Positions 7,037-16,933 are shown, counted from the stretch's first letter. The stretch: 64,000 nt of DNA from an uncultured Bacteroidales bacterium (GCA_902784585.1 CACZVM010000006.1:1-64000); one strand, 5' to 3'. Numbers and translations are program-made. Notes: a model not told the origin generated them from the sequence alone.

Positions 7037-8158
7037 TTAGTCCACGATCAACATTGCGTCACCATAATCGCCAAATCGGTATCCTTCCTTCACCGCCTCT
7101 TCGTAGGCATGCATTGTCTCTTCGAAGCCTGCGAAAGCAGCGACCATGATCATCTGGCTGGACTGCGGCAAGTAGAAATTGACGAAGAACGCGTTCGCCA
7201 CTGTGAAGTTATACGGCGGGAAGATGAATTTGTTGGTCCATCCATCGTACGCCTTGAGCTGGCCGTTGGTGCCCACCACGTGCTCCATCGCACGCATCAC
7301 CTCTGTACCTACCGCACAAACACGGCGTTGCTGTTCGTGTGCGTTGTTGACGGCATTAGCCAGACGCTCAGAGAGGATGATCTGCTCCGACTCCATCTTA
7401 TTCTTCGTCAGGTCTTCTACATCAATGTCCTTAAACACACCCAACGACACGTGGCTGGTCAGGAACTCCGTCTCAATGCCGCGGATCTCCATGCGCTTGA
7501 GCAACTGCTTGGAGAAATGGAGACCTGCTGCCGGTGCAGCCACAGCGCCTATCTTATCTGCAAAAATAGTCTGATAACGCTCATTATCCAGTTCGCGCAC
7601 AGGCTGGTTGTGGAAGATCTCCTCATACTTAGCCTGAGTCTCTGCATCCATCGGACGGCGGATATATTTGGGGAGCGGAGCACTACCCAGCGCGTACAGA
7701 CGAGGCACAAACTCCTCATTGTCATAATCGGTCAAGAAACGGAATGTACGTCCACGGCTGGTGGTATTGTCGATCACCTCAGCCACGATAGAGGGGTCGT
7801 CATCGAAAGTCAGCTTGTTACCAATACGGATCTTACGGGCCGGATCGACCAGCACATCCCAGAAACGCGCACGATGGTTGAGTTCGCGAAGCAGAAAGAC
7901 CTCAATCAACGCGTTGGTCTTCTCCTTGTGTCCCCACAGACGAGCAGGGAAAACCTTGGTATCATTAAACACGCAAAGATCACCCTCATCGAAATAGGAG
8001 ACCATATCGCTCACCATCTTATGCTCGATCTCGCCTGTTTTGCGATGCAACACCAAGAGGCGCGCATCATCACGATAGGGCGTCGGGAACTGAGCTATCT
8101 GTTCTTCAGGTAGTTGGAAACGAAACTGGCTGAGTCGTATGTCATTCGTCTTGTACAT
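7037..8158 (-). CDS. queA: S-adenosylmethionine:tRNA ribosyltransferase-isomerase
   Basis: 373 residues, typical for QueA. It transfers and isomerises the ribosyl group of SAM onto preQ1 at tRNA position 34 to make epoxyqueuosine. Family blocks seen are PTPYRDDARLLVLHR, VFNDTKVFPARLWG, AAPAAGLHFSKQLL and YEEAVKEGYRFGDYGDAMLI at the end. The start overlaps the end of truB by 17 bases. Together with truB it forms a tRNA-modification pair inside the long minus-strand run. Confidence 0.96.
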   Translation of the reverse strand: MYKTNDIRLSQFRFQLPEEQIAQFPTPYRDDARLLVLHRKTGEIEHKMVSDMVSYFDEGDLCVFNDTKVFPARLWGHKEKTNALIEVFLLRELNHRARFWDVLVDPARKIRIGNKLTFDDDPSIVAEVIDNTTSRGRTFRFLTDYDNEEFVPRLYALGSAPLPKYIRRPMDAETQAKYEEIFHNQPVRELDNERYQTIFADKIGAVAAPAAGLHFSKQLLKRMEIRGIETEFLTSHVSLGVFKDIDVEDLTKNKMESEQIILSERLANAVNNAHEQQRRVCAVGTEVMRAMEHVVGTNGQLKAYDGWTNKFIFPPYNFTVANAFFVNFYLPQSSQMIMVAAFAGFEETMHAYEEAVKEGYRFGDYGDAMLIVD

Positions 8159-8852
8159 AGTTGTAATCCTTCAATTGATCAAGGAATTGATCTATAGTAT
8201 AACAATCGTTTACATTTATCTGCCCCACTCTAGTGCGGCGGAGGGCTGTCAAGTAGGCACCCGACCGGAGTCGCTCACCAATGTCGCGGGCCAAGGCACG
8301 GATGTATGTTCCCTTGGAACAGACCACCCGAATCGTCAGTTGCATCTTTTCGGCATCGAAGCGGAGCACCTCTATTGCATCTATGACCAGCAACTTGGGT
8401 TTGAGTTCCACCGTCTCCCCCTTGCGTGCCAACTCATATGCCCGTTTGCCATTGATCTGCACAGCGGAGAACATCGGTGGCACTTGCCATTGTTCCCCAA
8501 GAAAAAGCGGGAGTGTCTGGTCAATCAACTCGCGTGTGATATGCGCCGTCGGATAGGTGGCATCCACCTCTTTCTCCATGTCGTAACTCGGCGTAGTGGC
8601 TCCTAACTGGAGCGTCGCCTCGTACTCCTTGACATCATATTGCAACTGGTCGATCAGTTTGGTTTTCTTACCTGTACATATGACCACCACTCCTGTAGCC
8701 AGAGGATCCAACGTGCCCGTATGACCGACCTTCAACTTCTTCTTTCCTAGCTTGCGGCACAAGGCGTATCGCACTTTAGCTACCAAATCGAACGAAGTCC
8801 AATGAAGCGGCTTATCAAACGCCAGCACTTCTCCCTCAGCGAAATCCCACAT
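8142..8852 (-). CDS. truB: tRNA pseudouridine-55 synthase
   Basis: 236 residues. It makes pseudouridine 55 in the T-loop of tRNAs. The catalytic block HTGTLDPLATGV is at 44-55 with Asp49 as nucleophile; KPLHWTSFDLV and CSKGTYIRALARDIG are the other family motifs. Like other Bacteroidota forms it is short and lacks the C-terminal PUA extension found in E. coli (about 314 residues). It lies 3 bases after uppP and overlaps queA. Confidence 0.95.
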   Translation of the reverse strand: MWDFAEGEVLAFDKPLHWTSFDLVAKVRYALCRKLGKKKLKVGHTGTLDPLATGVVVICTGKKTKLIDQLQYDVKEYEATLQLGATTPSYDMEKEVDATYPTAHITRELIDQTLPLFLGEQWQVPPMFSAVQINGKRAYELARKGETVELKPKLLVIDAIEVLRFDAEKMQLTIRVVCSKGTYIRALARDIGERLRSGAYLTALRRTRVGQINVNDCYTIDQFLDQLKDYNYVQDE

Positions 8853-8855
8853 AGC

Positions 8856-9662
8856 TTAGCACAAGGTAGTGATAATCGCCATTGAACCTACAATCGCGCA
8901 ATAGACAGCAAACCAAACCAAACGCTGACGACGCACGACCTCCAGCATGAAGCGGCAAGCCAAACAACCGGTTACAAATGCAGCTATAAAACCGACCATA
9001 GCGGGAAGAACGTCTATATTGACCGTCACCTCGCCCTTGATCAACTTCAATCCGTCCAGCATGGCTTCCCCCAGAATAGGAATCAGCACCATCAGGAAGC
9101 TGAACTGCGCCACGCTCTCTTTTTTCACGCCACAGAGCAAACCGGTAGCAATCGTCGTACCGGAGCGGCTCAGGCCGGGCAGCACGGCACAAGCCTGTGC
9201 AATACCAATGATGATCGCATCGCGGTAACTCACTTCATGTCCGCTGTTCTGACGCTTCTTCTGCAACCACTCGCTCAGCGCCAACAAAGCGGCTGTGACA
9301 AGCAAACAGATGCCCACCAGCAGCAATCCATTTCCAAAGAAAGATTCCACCTGATCCTTGAAGAACATCCCCACCACAAACACGGGAATCATCGACACGA
9401 AGATCTTAGCGACATAGTCTTTCTCCGCATTCCACCGGAAGGTAGTGAGAGTACCGTTAAAGAGCGACAATACCTCTCGCCACAAAACCACCAGTGTAGA
9501 GAGCACAGTGGCTACATGCACGATGATAGCGAACGACAGGTTCTCCTCACCGGAAGTGTCCAATAAGGCGTGACCTATCTCCAGATGACCGGACGAAGAA
9601 ACCGGCAGGAACTCGGTCAGTCCCTGCACGATGCCCAGTATAAGTGCTTGAAACCAACTCAT
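8856..9662 (-). CDS. uppP: Undecaprenyl-diphosphatase
   Basis: 268 residues and about eight hydrophobic segments. It recycles undecaprenyl pyrophosphate, the lipid carrier for peptidoglycan and other envelope polymers, and its loss raises sensitivity to bacitracin. Family motifs are [11 protein letters not shown] (residues 17-27) and [13 protein letters not shown] (near 170), which form the phosphatase site. Its ATG overlaps the stop of the DUF3098 gene by 4 bases. Confidence 0.96.
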   Translation of the reverse strand: MSWFQALILGIVQGLTEFLPVSSSGHLEIGHALLDTSGEENLSFAIIVHVATVLSTLVVLWREVLSLFNGTLTTFRWNAEKDYVAKIFVSMIPVFVVGMFFKDQVESFFGNGLLLVGICLLVTAALLALSEWLQKKRQNSGHEVSYRDAIIIGIAQACAVLPGLSRSGTTIATGLLCGVKKESVAQFSFLMVLIPILGEAMLDGLKLIKGEVTVNIDVLPAMVGFIAAFVTGCLACRFMLEVVRRQRLVWFAVYCAIVGSMAIITTLC

Positions 9663-9874
9663 TTCTTCTTACCGCGGAACAAGATGGCAAACAGCATAAA
9701 CACAAACCCGAACAAAGAGATCATCGGTCCTACCGTGATACGACGGAAGGAGAAGATATCCGGATTATACACCTCACCTGAGGGTTCGCCTACCATCAGG
9801 CAAAAGCCCACCACGATAATAAGCACCGAGATCGCAATCAGGATGAGGTTGAGCGTAGGAAGAGTATGTTTCAT
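9659..9874 (-). CDS. DUF3098 small membrane protein
   Basis: 71 residues with two hydrophobic helices, a conserved middle [21 protein letters not shown] and RRITVGP, and a basic end RGKKK. The family (DUF3098) is confined to Bacteroidota and always small; its function is not known. The ATG at 9874 is preferred over an upstream frame extension because it starts 1 base after ftsX and matches family length. The fixed position between ftsX and uppP suggests a part in envelope growth or division (inference). Confidence 0.88.
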   Translation of the reverse strand: MKHTLPTLNLILIAISVLIIVVGFCLMVGEPSGEVYNPDIFSFRRITVGPMISLFGFVFMLFAILFRGKKK

Positions 9875-9875
9875 A

Positions 9876-10736
9876 TCAAATCTCGTATAAGGAGTTATTA
9901 TCCATGCGGATGTAGCGACCAGTGGCAATCATCGAAGCCAACCAGGTGATTAACAGACCTGTAGCCAATACGACAACCAACACAAAAGTGACATTCTGCC
10001 ACGTCAGCGGGAAGAGCAGCACGCCAAGGCGCACATCCACATAATAAACAATAGCGCTCAGGATAGCCAATGCTACCAGACCGGACACAAAGCCCATGAG
10101 CATGTTACGCCAAACGAAGGGACGACGCGTCACCCAGGCCGTAGCCCCGACCAAAGTCATCGTGTTGATCAGAAAACGCTTAGCGTATATCTGCAGACGG
10201 ATGGTATTGATAATAAGCGCCATCGCTACCAGCAGCAACACACCGGCCACGATGAGCAAGGCCAGCGACAACTCACTCACATTGCGACTCATCAGGTCTG
10301 CCAAGTCACGCTGATAGATCACTTCGGTCACATAAGGCAAGTTCTGCAACTTATCTGCCAACACTGCCAAACTATCCGGACTGCTGTATGCATCCGAGGG
10401 ATGAATCTCATAACTTGCCGAGAGCGGATTATAACCAAGAAAGACCGTAGGATCTTCCCCTAAGGAGGAGATATGCTCTTGCAGAGCCTCCTCACGAGAC
10501 ACAAACGCGTAACCGCAGCAAGCAGGACTAGCCTCTAATATCTGCTCCAGACGTGCATAATGCGTAGTATCCGCCTCTTGCGACAAAACGGCTGTGATGG
10601 TCATCTTCTCGCGCATGCGTGTAACAAGCGCCCCTGCTGAAAGCAGGAGCACACATTCCAAGCCAATCAGGCACAGCACAAGCGAAACGCTGACGGCGGA
10701 AGTCAGATACGAATTACGGAAACGATGTTTACGCAT
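9876..10736 (-). CDS. ftsX: FtsX-like permease
   Basis: 286 residues with the FtsX layout: one N-terminal helix (about 13-36), an extracytoplasmic domain (about 40-160), then three helices. FtsX pairs with the ATPase FtsE to control peptidoglycan hydrolases at division. No ftsE is visible in this window; in many Bacteroidota it lies elsewhere. It lies 3 bases downstream of gldN, so it is cotranscribed with the T9SS genes. Confidence 0.9.
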   Translation of the reverse strand: MRKHRFRNSYLTSAVSVSLVLCLIGLECVLLLSAGALVTRMREKMTITAVLSQEADTTHYARLEQILEASPACCGYAFVSREEALQEHISSLGEDPTVFLGYNPLSASYEIHPSDAYSSPDSLAVLADKLQNLPYVTEVIYQRDLADLMSRNVSELSLALLIVAGVLLLVAMALIINTIRLQIYAKRFLINTMTLVGATAWVTRRPFVWRNMLMGFVSGLVALAILSAIVYYVDVRLGVLLFPLTWQNVTFVLVVVLATGLLITWLASMIATGRYIRMDNNSLYEI

Positions 10737-10739
10737 GTA

Positions 10740-11687
10740 TTAATATTCCCAGAGGTCTTGCTCGAAATTAAGCAACTCGGTAGCAATACGTTCTTGCTCT
10801 TTCTTAACCTGCTCCACCGTCCCAGAGTAATCCGGGATCCAACGGTTGTACATGTTACCCTCACCCACGATATAACTGGTGAAGAGATGCTTCTGGAAGA
10901 ACTCATCGAAGGTCACACGTTTCACCTCGTTGCGGTTAGGGATAGCATACTGCATAGCCAGGTACGGACGCAACGCATCGAACGGAATCCAGAACATAAT
11001 AGACTCGCGCAGCGAATTCATGATGTTGGAATCGTCACGTGTGGAGATCTTGTCTGACTGCATCGGAGCAATACCCATGATCTTGGTATGCATACGAGAC
11101 GTGTGTTTGTCGAAGAAGACCACTTCCTGAATCAAGTATTTCAACTGGTTCTTAACCAGTTTCTCGAACGGGTAGAAGTGGAACGACAACTCGTCGGAGA
11201 TGCTGTCATAGTGCACCAACATAGCATCCGAACTGGTGATATCGAAGTGCGTGGGATCGTCGGAATAGTCAGCCAGAGGATCATCAGCCATAAACATCGT
11301 CGGAATCACATCGCGCGAGATAGGCTCTTGCTGGAAGTCGGGCTTGATGGTCTCCATATTCTTCTCATAGATAGGCAGGCCATCCACAACAGCGTCGGTG
11401 ATCACCTTGAACAGGTTACGATAATCCGCATCGTCCGATTTGGTCGGGAAATAGAGCTGGTAGTTCTGCTTGTAGCGCATATCAATGATACGATATACAT
11501 AGCGTGCCCAAATCACGTCATCAATGCGGTGATCAACCATCACAATCGTGTCGTGAGCCTGGGAGAACTCCTCGGTCTGGATACGTGCACTACCCATCTC
11601 ATCGAAGAAGGATGTAACCTTATGCTGCGCCTGAACCGTAGTAAATCCAAGCACCAAGCATGCGATAATACTGAGTTTCTTTATCAT
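10740..11687 (-). CDS. gldN: T9SS protein GldN/PorN
   Basis: 315 residues with a signal peptide (cleavage after about VQAQ, residue 21). GldN binds GldK in the periplasm and outer membrane as part of the T9SS ring. Family marks are DDVIWARYVYRIIDMRYKQN and YQLYFP near residues 56-80, and a conserved middle with WIPFDALRPYL. It lies 12 bases downstream of gldM in the standard K-L-M-N order. Confidence 0.95.
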   Translation of the reverse strand: MIKKLSIIACLVLGFTTVQAQHKVTSFFDEMGSARIQTEEFSQAHDTIVMVDHRIDDVIWARYVYRIIDMRYKQNYQLYFPTKSDDADYRNLFKVITDAVVDGLPIYEKNMETIKPDFQQEPISRDVIPTMFMADDPLADYSDDPTHFDITSSDAMLVHYDSISDELSFHFYPFEKLVKNQLKYLIQEVVFFDKHTSRMHTKIMGIAPMQSDKISTRDDSNIMNSLRESIMFWIPFDALRPYLAMQYAIPNRNEVKRVTFDEFFQKHLFTSYIVGEGNMYNRWIPDYSGTVEQVKKEQERIATELLNFEQDLWEY

Positions 11688-11699
11688 ACGTGTAAAATA

Positions 11700-13268
11700 T
11701 TAATTCAGTGAAAGCGGAATAGGTGACAAACGAACCTCCTTACCATCGGGACCTTTGGCGCGGATGTCAGTAATAACGACGATAGCACCCATTTTCAGTT
11801 TCTCCAAACGGCTACGTTGATCCGCCGTAAAGCGGTTGCCTCGAGCCTCGGTCAACACACCGTTGATGTTCACCTTGAAGCTGGTGATCTGGAACGGCAG
11901 GTCCAACAGACCATCCGGGCCATAAGATGCGATCACGGTAGCGCCACCGTTAAGCAATGCTCCACGAGAGATGTTACCATCTGAATACTCGTTCTCTCCG
12001 GACTTGAAGTAAGCACCCGGTTTCGGCAGTGCCTTTACGCGATATTCCTTGCTACCCATAGACTGCATACGACCGTCTAATTCGGCAGACACAGAGATTG
12101 TCACGTTGCGTGCTCCATCGCCCGGCTTGATGATCCAAAGACCACCCTGCTGACGTACGGAAGCACCGCTAACGTTCACTTTTACCTTGTCGTTGGACAC
12201 ACCCGGTACCGAGATAGAGAACTTGTTGTCATAGCCGCGGTACATGATGTTGAGGTCGGTATTGGAGATCGTTACAGCAGGCTCGCCCACACTATACTCA
12301 CTCTGAAACTCCAGATTCTCTATCTCACCCGACGAGGGGTTTTGATATGCGATCCAACCGGAGTATTTCTTCAGACCAATTCCTGTAGCTGCCACTTCAT
12401 ACAGACCGCTCTCGTCAATTTTCTGTCCCTCCACATAATAGTCAGGACGTTGCGTTGAGTCGATAGCGGCCAAGATGATTTGAGCCGAATAACGACCACC
12501 ACGGATTACATAATTGGACTTCGGAATCACATATGCGTTCAGTTTATTCACGCGCAAGTCACCTGCGTCTGTACGATCCATGAGGTACTGAATCAACTGA
12601 CTCTCGGTAGAACGCACATCATTCTGCATCTTGGTAAGGATTGTGACAGACGCGCCTACAGGCATGCCGTCAAATACAGCCACTTCCCAATCGCATGAGT
12701 CTTTCTCATGTGCATTCCATCCACGTTCGGTAGCCAGATTCTGACGAATAGAGGTACGCAGTTCGGCATCATGATCGCACAAATCAGCGGCATAGTCGCG
12801 ATAGTACGCAACAAGGGCCTTGAGTTCGCTACCATGACCCTGTACAATAGCGTACTGGCCGGTGACATCCAGATTGGAATTACCCTCAATATGCGTAGTA
12901 GGATCTTCGCCCATTGCTTTACGTTCTTCCACCGCTTTCTGACCGTCCGCCAGAATAGCTATCTGCTCCTTGAAATTCTGGATATAGTTGAACAGCGAGT
13001 CGGCACGTTTCTGAACCTCGACCGACTTATCGAACCACTCTTTGGTCTTCTCGGGGTTGTCTCTATAGGCTGCCTGGAAATCGCGGTACAACTTAGCATT
13101 GCGTACATCTGAAGCCGCGATAGAAGAATGCAGACTATTGTCCACCAACGTAAAACCGTTGAGGATATCCGTACTTACGTTCAACGCCAACATGGCGGTG
13201 AGCACCAAGTACATCATACCGATCATTTTTTGTCTCGGGGTTTCCGGACAGTTTTTTGCTCCACCCAT
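11700..13268 (-). CDS. gldM: T9SS motor protein GldM/PorM
   Basis: 522 residues. It starts MGGAKNCPETPRQKMIGMMYLVLTAM..., with the single membrane helix around residues 14-35 that enters the GldL motor, then a long periplasmic rod of repeated beta domains ending LSPIPLSLN. GldL and GldM form the proton-driven rotary motor of T9SS, and GldM reaches up to the GldK/N ring. Spacing to gldL is 24 bases. Confidence 0.96.
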   Translation of the reverse strand: MGGAKNCPETPRQKMIGMMYLVLTAMLALNVSTDILNGFTLVDNSLHSSIAASDVRNAKLYRDFQAAYRDNPEKTKEWFDKSVEVQKRADSLFNYIQNFKEQIAILADGQKAVEERKAMGEDPTTHIEGNSNLDVTGQYAIVQGHGSELKALVAYYRDYAADLCDHDAELRTSIRQNLATERGWNAHEKDSCDWEVAVFDGMPVGASVTILTKMQNDVRSTESQLIQYLMDRTDAGDLRVNKLNAYVIPKSNYVIRGGRYSAQIILAAIDSTQRPDYYVEGQKIDESGLYEVAATGIGLKKYSGWIAYQNPSSGEIENLEFQSEYSVGEPAVTISNTDLNIMYRGYDNKFSISVPGVSNDKVKVNVSGASVRQQGGLWIIKPGDGARNVTISVSAELDGRMQSMGSKEYRVKALPKPGAYFKSGENEYSDGNISRGALLNGGATVIASYGPDGLLDLPFQITSFKVNINGVLTEARGNRFTADQRSRLEKLKMGAIVVITDIRAKGPDGKEVRLSPIPLSLN

Positions 13269-13292
13269 TACTGAAGTGTTTAGAGATTAAAC

Positions 13293-14222
13293 TTATGCGA
13301 GTGCATTCAACATATTGCCGTAAATAGCATTCAGGTCAGCCACCTGCTTCTGCAGTTGCTTAGCACCGTTAGCGTAAGCCAACTGAGCCTCTGCAGCCTC
13401 TTTGGCCGAAGCCGTTACGCTCTTCTGAGCCTCTACCTGTGCATTAACAGCCTGGAGTTGCAATTCGTAAACCGAGTTGAGGGAAGCCAGTTTCTTGCCC
13501 ATCTCCTCTACACTCTCCTTATATGCACGGGTCTCACCGGCTACGCTCTTGATATCCTCGCCCACTTGCGCATAGGTAGCGCTCAGACCATTGGTTGTCT
13601 GAGTGAAGGAATCAGTAGCAACACCTGCAGCAGACAATTTGTTGGTGTAGTTCTCTGTAGCCACCTCAGCAGCAGCCAGTTTCTCGCCCAACTTAACGCC
13701 CGTCTGAGCCACCTTATCCAGTTCGCTCAACTGAGAAGCCGTCTTAGCCAAATTAGCGATACCCTCTTTCAGCGCCTTTACGTCATCCTCTTTGAGGGAA
13801 GGAACCTGTGCTCCCGGAGTGGTTTGACCCGTCGTAGGTTGCGGGGTAGGATTGACAACGGTAGTCTGTCCACCTGCGACACCTGCACCTAACAAGGTAG
13901 GACGCGGTTGTTTGGCTTTCTCTTCCAACAGCTCAGGCTTCGTACCATATTCCAGCAATTGCGGGAACACGTTCTCCCAATGGAACTCGGGATGCGGATG
14001 CTCGAGAGTACCGATGAGGAACAGGAATGCTTCGGTAAACATACCTATCATCAGCACCTGGCTGGCACCCGGCCAGTGCAGAATCTTAAACAACGCACCA
14101 ATGATAACGACAGATGCACCTGCCGAATAAATGATGTTTACGATAGTTTTACCTTGGTAGGATTCATACCAATGGAAGAACTTTGCGCCAAAACCTTGCT
14201 TTGCAGCGTTTTCAGTAGCCAT
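13293..14222 (-). CDS. gldL: T9SS motor protein GldL/PorL
   Basis: 309 residues. Two membrane helices lie near the N-terminus (about residues 25-75) and contain KILHWPGAS and FLIGTLEHPHPE, the glutamate-bearing region thought to carry protons. A long cytoplasmic coiled coil follows, rich in Ala, Lys and Glu, with a Pro/Thr linker (PTPQPTTGQTTPGAQ). The start is ATG 14222 (MATENAAKQGFGAKFF); the 53 further open codons upstream run into the gldK stop region and are not family-like. Confidence 0.95.
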   Translation of the reverse strand: MATENAAKQGFGAKFFHWYESYQGKTIVNIIYSAGASVVIIGALFKILHWPGASQVLMIGMFTEAFLFLIGTLEHPHPEFHWENVFPQLLEYGTKPELLEEKAKQPRPTLLGAGVAGGQTTVVNPTPQPTTGQTTPGAQVPSLKEDDVKALKEGIANLAKTASQLSELDKVAQTGVKLGEKLAAAEVATENYTNKLSAAGVATDSFTQTTNGLSATYAQVGEDIKSVAGETRAYKESVEEMGKKLASLNSVYELQLQAVNAQVEAQKSVTASAKEAAEAQLAYANGAKQLQKQVADLNAIYGNMLNALA

Positions 14223-14262
14223 AATATTTGTGTATTTAAATTTTTTCTTTGTTGTTAGTTGA

Positions 14263-15609
14263 TTAATCGCCGATGTAAGCACGAACGCAACGGAAACCGA
14301 TGTACGGACGGCTCTCATATTGGTACTCATAAGTACGAACACCGCACTGCATGAAATAGCTGATATCCTTCCAGCTACCACCCTTTACCACCTTACGTTT
14401 CAAGATGTCGGGGTCGGCCTTACGAGCCATATAGCTATAATCCGGATTCAAGTCGTGGATATTCGTATTGGCAGCACTCTGATAAGCCGAGTTGGTCCAC
14501 TCGGATACGTTTCCGGCCATATCGAACAGACCGAAGTCGTTCGGACGGAACTGAGCCACCTTCATCGTGGTAGTACCGGTATCATCGTTGTAGGCACCGC
14601 GATACGGCTTGAAGTTAGCAAAGAAGCAGCCCTTACCGTCGCGGGCATAATTGCTACCCCACGGATACATCGCCATCTTGCGGCCGCCACGGGCAGCATA
14701 CTCCCACTGTGCCTCCGAAGGCAAACGATAAGCATTGGCCTCGGTAGCCGAGTACATATTAAACAGTTTGGTACGCCAGTTGCAGAATGCATGTGCCTGC
14801 TCCCAAGTAACACCCACTACCGGATACTCCGCATAGCCCGGGTGCTTGAAATACATATGCAGCAACGGATCGTTGTACGAGAACTGGAAGTCACGTGCCC
14901 AAACCAAGGTATCCGGGTAGATACTGATGATCTTCTCGGTCAACAGGTCTTTCGGCTCACGCAACGGGCGGAAGATCGTAGAATCCTTGATCTCATTACG
15001 CTCGTTCACCCAGAACGTATCTACACGTGCCGTAGCTCCCGGAGGATAAGTACTGGTGGCCACATCGAACTTGTTACGTTGCGGCAGCGCCTCGTCCATA
15101 TTCACCCAGCTATAACGATAGTGCAGGTTGTTGGTATTGAGCGAACCGTCGGAGTAGTACATCGGAGCCAATGCGTCTACGACGTCCTCCTCCTTGCTAT
15201 TCCAAGGCACTTTCTTACGCCAGTTGATGCGGAAATTCTCCTCATCAAAGTCTTCATCCTTGGGCTGCAAAGCATAATCCGTCATACCGGCAGCAATCAG
15301 GTTGGTCAAAGCGATTGAATCGCGCACCCAATTCACAAACTGATGGTACTCATTGTTGGTGATTTCGGTCTCGTCCATCCAGAACGCATCCACCGTAACC
15401 ATCACAATGTTGTCCGGCTGCTCAAACACAGCAGACTGCGTGTTTGCGCCCATCATGAAACTACCCTTCTTGATAAACAACATACCATAGGGGTTAGCCT
15501 CTTTGAAATTAACAGACTTACGAGCTCCTACGAGTTCGCCAGCCGGCTTGTTACAACTCGCCAGTGCAATCGCGAAAACGATCAAAGGCAAAATCTTTGT
15601 TACTTTCAT
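14263..15609 (-). CDS. gldK: T9SS lipoprotein GldK/PorK
   Basis: 448 residues. A lipobox ends at Cys19 (IALASC), then comes a formylglycine-generating-enzyme-like (FGE-sulfatase) fold: FMMGANTQ, MDETEITNNEYHQFVNWV, YPVVGVTWEQAHAFCNWR, RLPSEAQWEYAARGG, GNVSEWTNSAY, VKGGSWKD and IGFRCVRAYI. GldK forms the periplasmic ring with GldN. It lies 13 bases downstream of porP and is the first of the four core genes. Confidence 0.96.
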   Translation of the reverse strand: MKVTKILPLIVFAIALASCNKPAGELVGARKSVNFKEANPYGMLFIKKGSFMMGANTQSAVFEQPDNIVMVTVDAFWMDETEITNNEYHQFVNWVRDSIALTNLIAAGMTDYALQPKDEDFDEENFRINWRKKVPWNSKEEDVVDALAPMYYSDGSLNTNNLHYRYSWVNMDEALPQRNKFDVATSTYPPGATARVDTFWVNERNEIKDSTIFRPLREPKDLLTEKIISIYPDTLVWARDFQFSYNDPLLHMYFKHPGYAEYPVVGVTWEQAHAFCNWRTKLFNMYSATEANAYRLPSEAQWEYAARGGRKMAMYPWGSNYARDGKGCFFANFKPYRGAYNDDTGTTTMKVAQFRPNDFGLFDMAGNVSEWTNSAYQSAANTNIHDLNPDYSYMARKADPDILKRKVVKGGSWKDISYFMQCGVRTYEYQYESRPYIGFRCVRAYIGD

Positions 15610-15622
15610 ATTTGATCAAATA

Positions 15623-16573
15623 TTATAAATATCTAATTGATTTATATTTGTTGGTCCGTTTGGGTTTGAGTATATCAAAACTATAGGACAAGTATAATTC
15701 GTGGCTTCCATAACTCTCTGCCAGCAGTTTATTGGTCGGTAGTTCGCAACTATAGCCCAACTGCAATCCAGAGATAATATCAACGCCCAGCAGTATATTC
15801 ACACTTCCGTCGATGCGGTAGCCTAATCCCCAGCGATAGCGATCCTTGAAGTCACACATCAACGTCAGGTTGATATCCCAACTGATAAAGTCGCTCATCA
15901 CCTGTGCGCTGGGAGTCAGCACCCACTCTTTGTAGTGCTTGAGGCGGAAGTGGTATCCACCGACGATGTACATCGTACCCACCACTTTCACAGCCGTCTT
16001 ATCGTCCCAGTCCACTACAGGACGCGTCACGTGGCTGTAACTAGCACCGACCCACCAAACAGGAGTGCAGTAATACAAGCCGACGCCCATATCAAATTTC
16101 ATTCCCGACTTGCTTCCCGTAGGGATGGCCTCATCGTTGGCATCATGGTAGTCATCCCCCATCTTGCTCAGGTTGACTGAATCACCACGGAAGCCCACAT
16201 TGATAAATCCCAGATCTACTCCTGCGCTCAGGTAACCGTTTCCCAGTTTCTGCCTATACGCGTATTGCGCGTACAATGCTTGCGTAGAGAACAATCCAAA
16301 GCGATCGTTCAGAAAACGCAAACCAGCGCCGTGTCGGGTCTTGGCTATTACAAAGGGCGAACTAAAGCAAAACCATGTACTCATTGGCGCATTGGAAATA
16401 TCCACATATTGCATGCGGTGTAATCCTGCCACTTTCATCATGTCGCCTTCTCCTGCCGCTGCAGGATTATAGCCAGTTGTCATATACATATATTGTCCCA
16501 TCTGCGGGTCAAATTGCCCGTAGGCAGACCCGATGGCCATAAGCCCCAACAAGAGAACAATATATCGTTTCAA
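15623..16573 (-). CDS. porP: PorP/SprF family outer membrane protein
   Basis: 316 residues. A signal peptide (cleavage near residue 19-20, GSAYGQ) is followed by FDPQMGQYMYMTTGYNPAAAG, the hallmark start of PorP/SprF proteins, and an aromatic-rich beta-barrel pattern to the end. PorP members work with the T9SS and anchor or assist export of particular substrates. It directly precedes gldK, as in many Bacteroidota T9SS loci. The spacer to the gene upstream consists of AATTGTC-like heptamers and shows no promoter. Confidence 0.93.
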   Translation of the reverse strand: MKRYIVLLLGLMAIGSAYGQFDPQMGQYMYMTTGYNPAAAGEGDMMKVAGLHRMQYVDISNAPMSTWFCFSSPFVIAKTRHGAGLRFLNDRFGLFSTQALYAQYAYRQKLGNGYLSAGVDLGFINVGFRGDSVNLSKMGDDYHDANDEAIPTGSKSGMKFDMGVGLYYCTPVWWVGASYSHVTRPVVDWDDKTAVKVVGTMYIVGGYHFRLKHYKEWVLTPSAQVMSDFISWDINLTLMCDFKDRYRWGLGYRIDGSVNILLGVDIISGLQLGYSCELPTNKLLAESYGSHELYLSYSFDILKPKRTNKYKSIRYL

Positions 16574-16606
16574 TTTTCAATTGTCAATTAGTCAATTCGT
16601 CAATAT
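16573..16606. repeat. Heptamer-like spacer (TCAATT type)
   Basis: Imperfect 7-8 bp units (CAATTGT, CAATTAG, TCAATTC) fill the gap between porP and the DUF2795 gene. Confidence 0.6.
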
Positions 16607-16827
16607 TCCTCTTCGTTGAAGAAGAAATCGTCATCTTGGGTCGGATAGTCAGGCCAAATATCCAATATACTCTCATATTGCTCTTCGTCCTCATCCTCCA
16701 ACTCCTCCAGGTTCTCAATCACCTCTGCCGGAGCACCTATACGGTTGGCGTAATCCAACAATTCATCCTTCGTTGCGGGCCAAGGTGCGTCCTCTAATTT
16801 TGAAGCCAATTCCAATGTCCAATACAT
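16600..16827 (-). CDS. DUF2795 small acidic protein
   Basis: 75 residues. It begins MYWTLELASKLEDAPWPATKDELLDYANRIGAP, the strongly conserved start of this Bacteroidota protein, and ends in a very acidic tail (LEELEDEDEEQYE, DDDFFFNEEEY). Function is not known. It has its own promoter at 16883-16915 and appears to be the first gene of the 14-gene minus-strand run that carries the T9SS core. Confidence 0.88.
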   Translation of the reverse strand: MYWTLELASKLEDAPWPATKDELLDYANRIGAPAEVIENLEELEDEDEEQYESILDIWPDYPTQDDDFFFNEEEY

Positions 16828-16882
16828 AATTCAATCCAATAGCAAAATCTACCCAATACGGGCACACTTTTTCAAAAATCGT

Positions 16883-16915
16883 GCAAAAATAGTAAAAAGA
16901 TTCGATTCGTGCAAG
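16883..16915 (-). promoter_or_regulatory. Promoter of the DUF2795-T9SS-polA run
   Basis: Minus strand: CTTGC at 16911-16915, 19 bases, then TATTTTTGC at 16883-16891. I see no other clear promoter on this strand down to 3192. Confidence 0.65.
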
Positions 16916-16933
16916 TTTTTTTACTATTATTTA

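Noticed and set aside
7031-8113. A 360-codon plus-strand frame across queA
   Set aside because: Shadow of queA, no start signal or recognisable domain.
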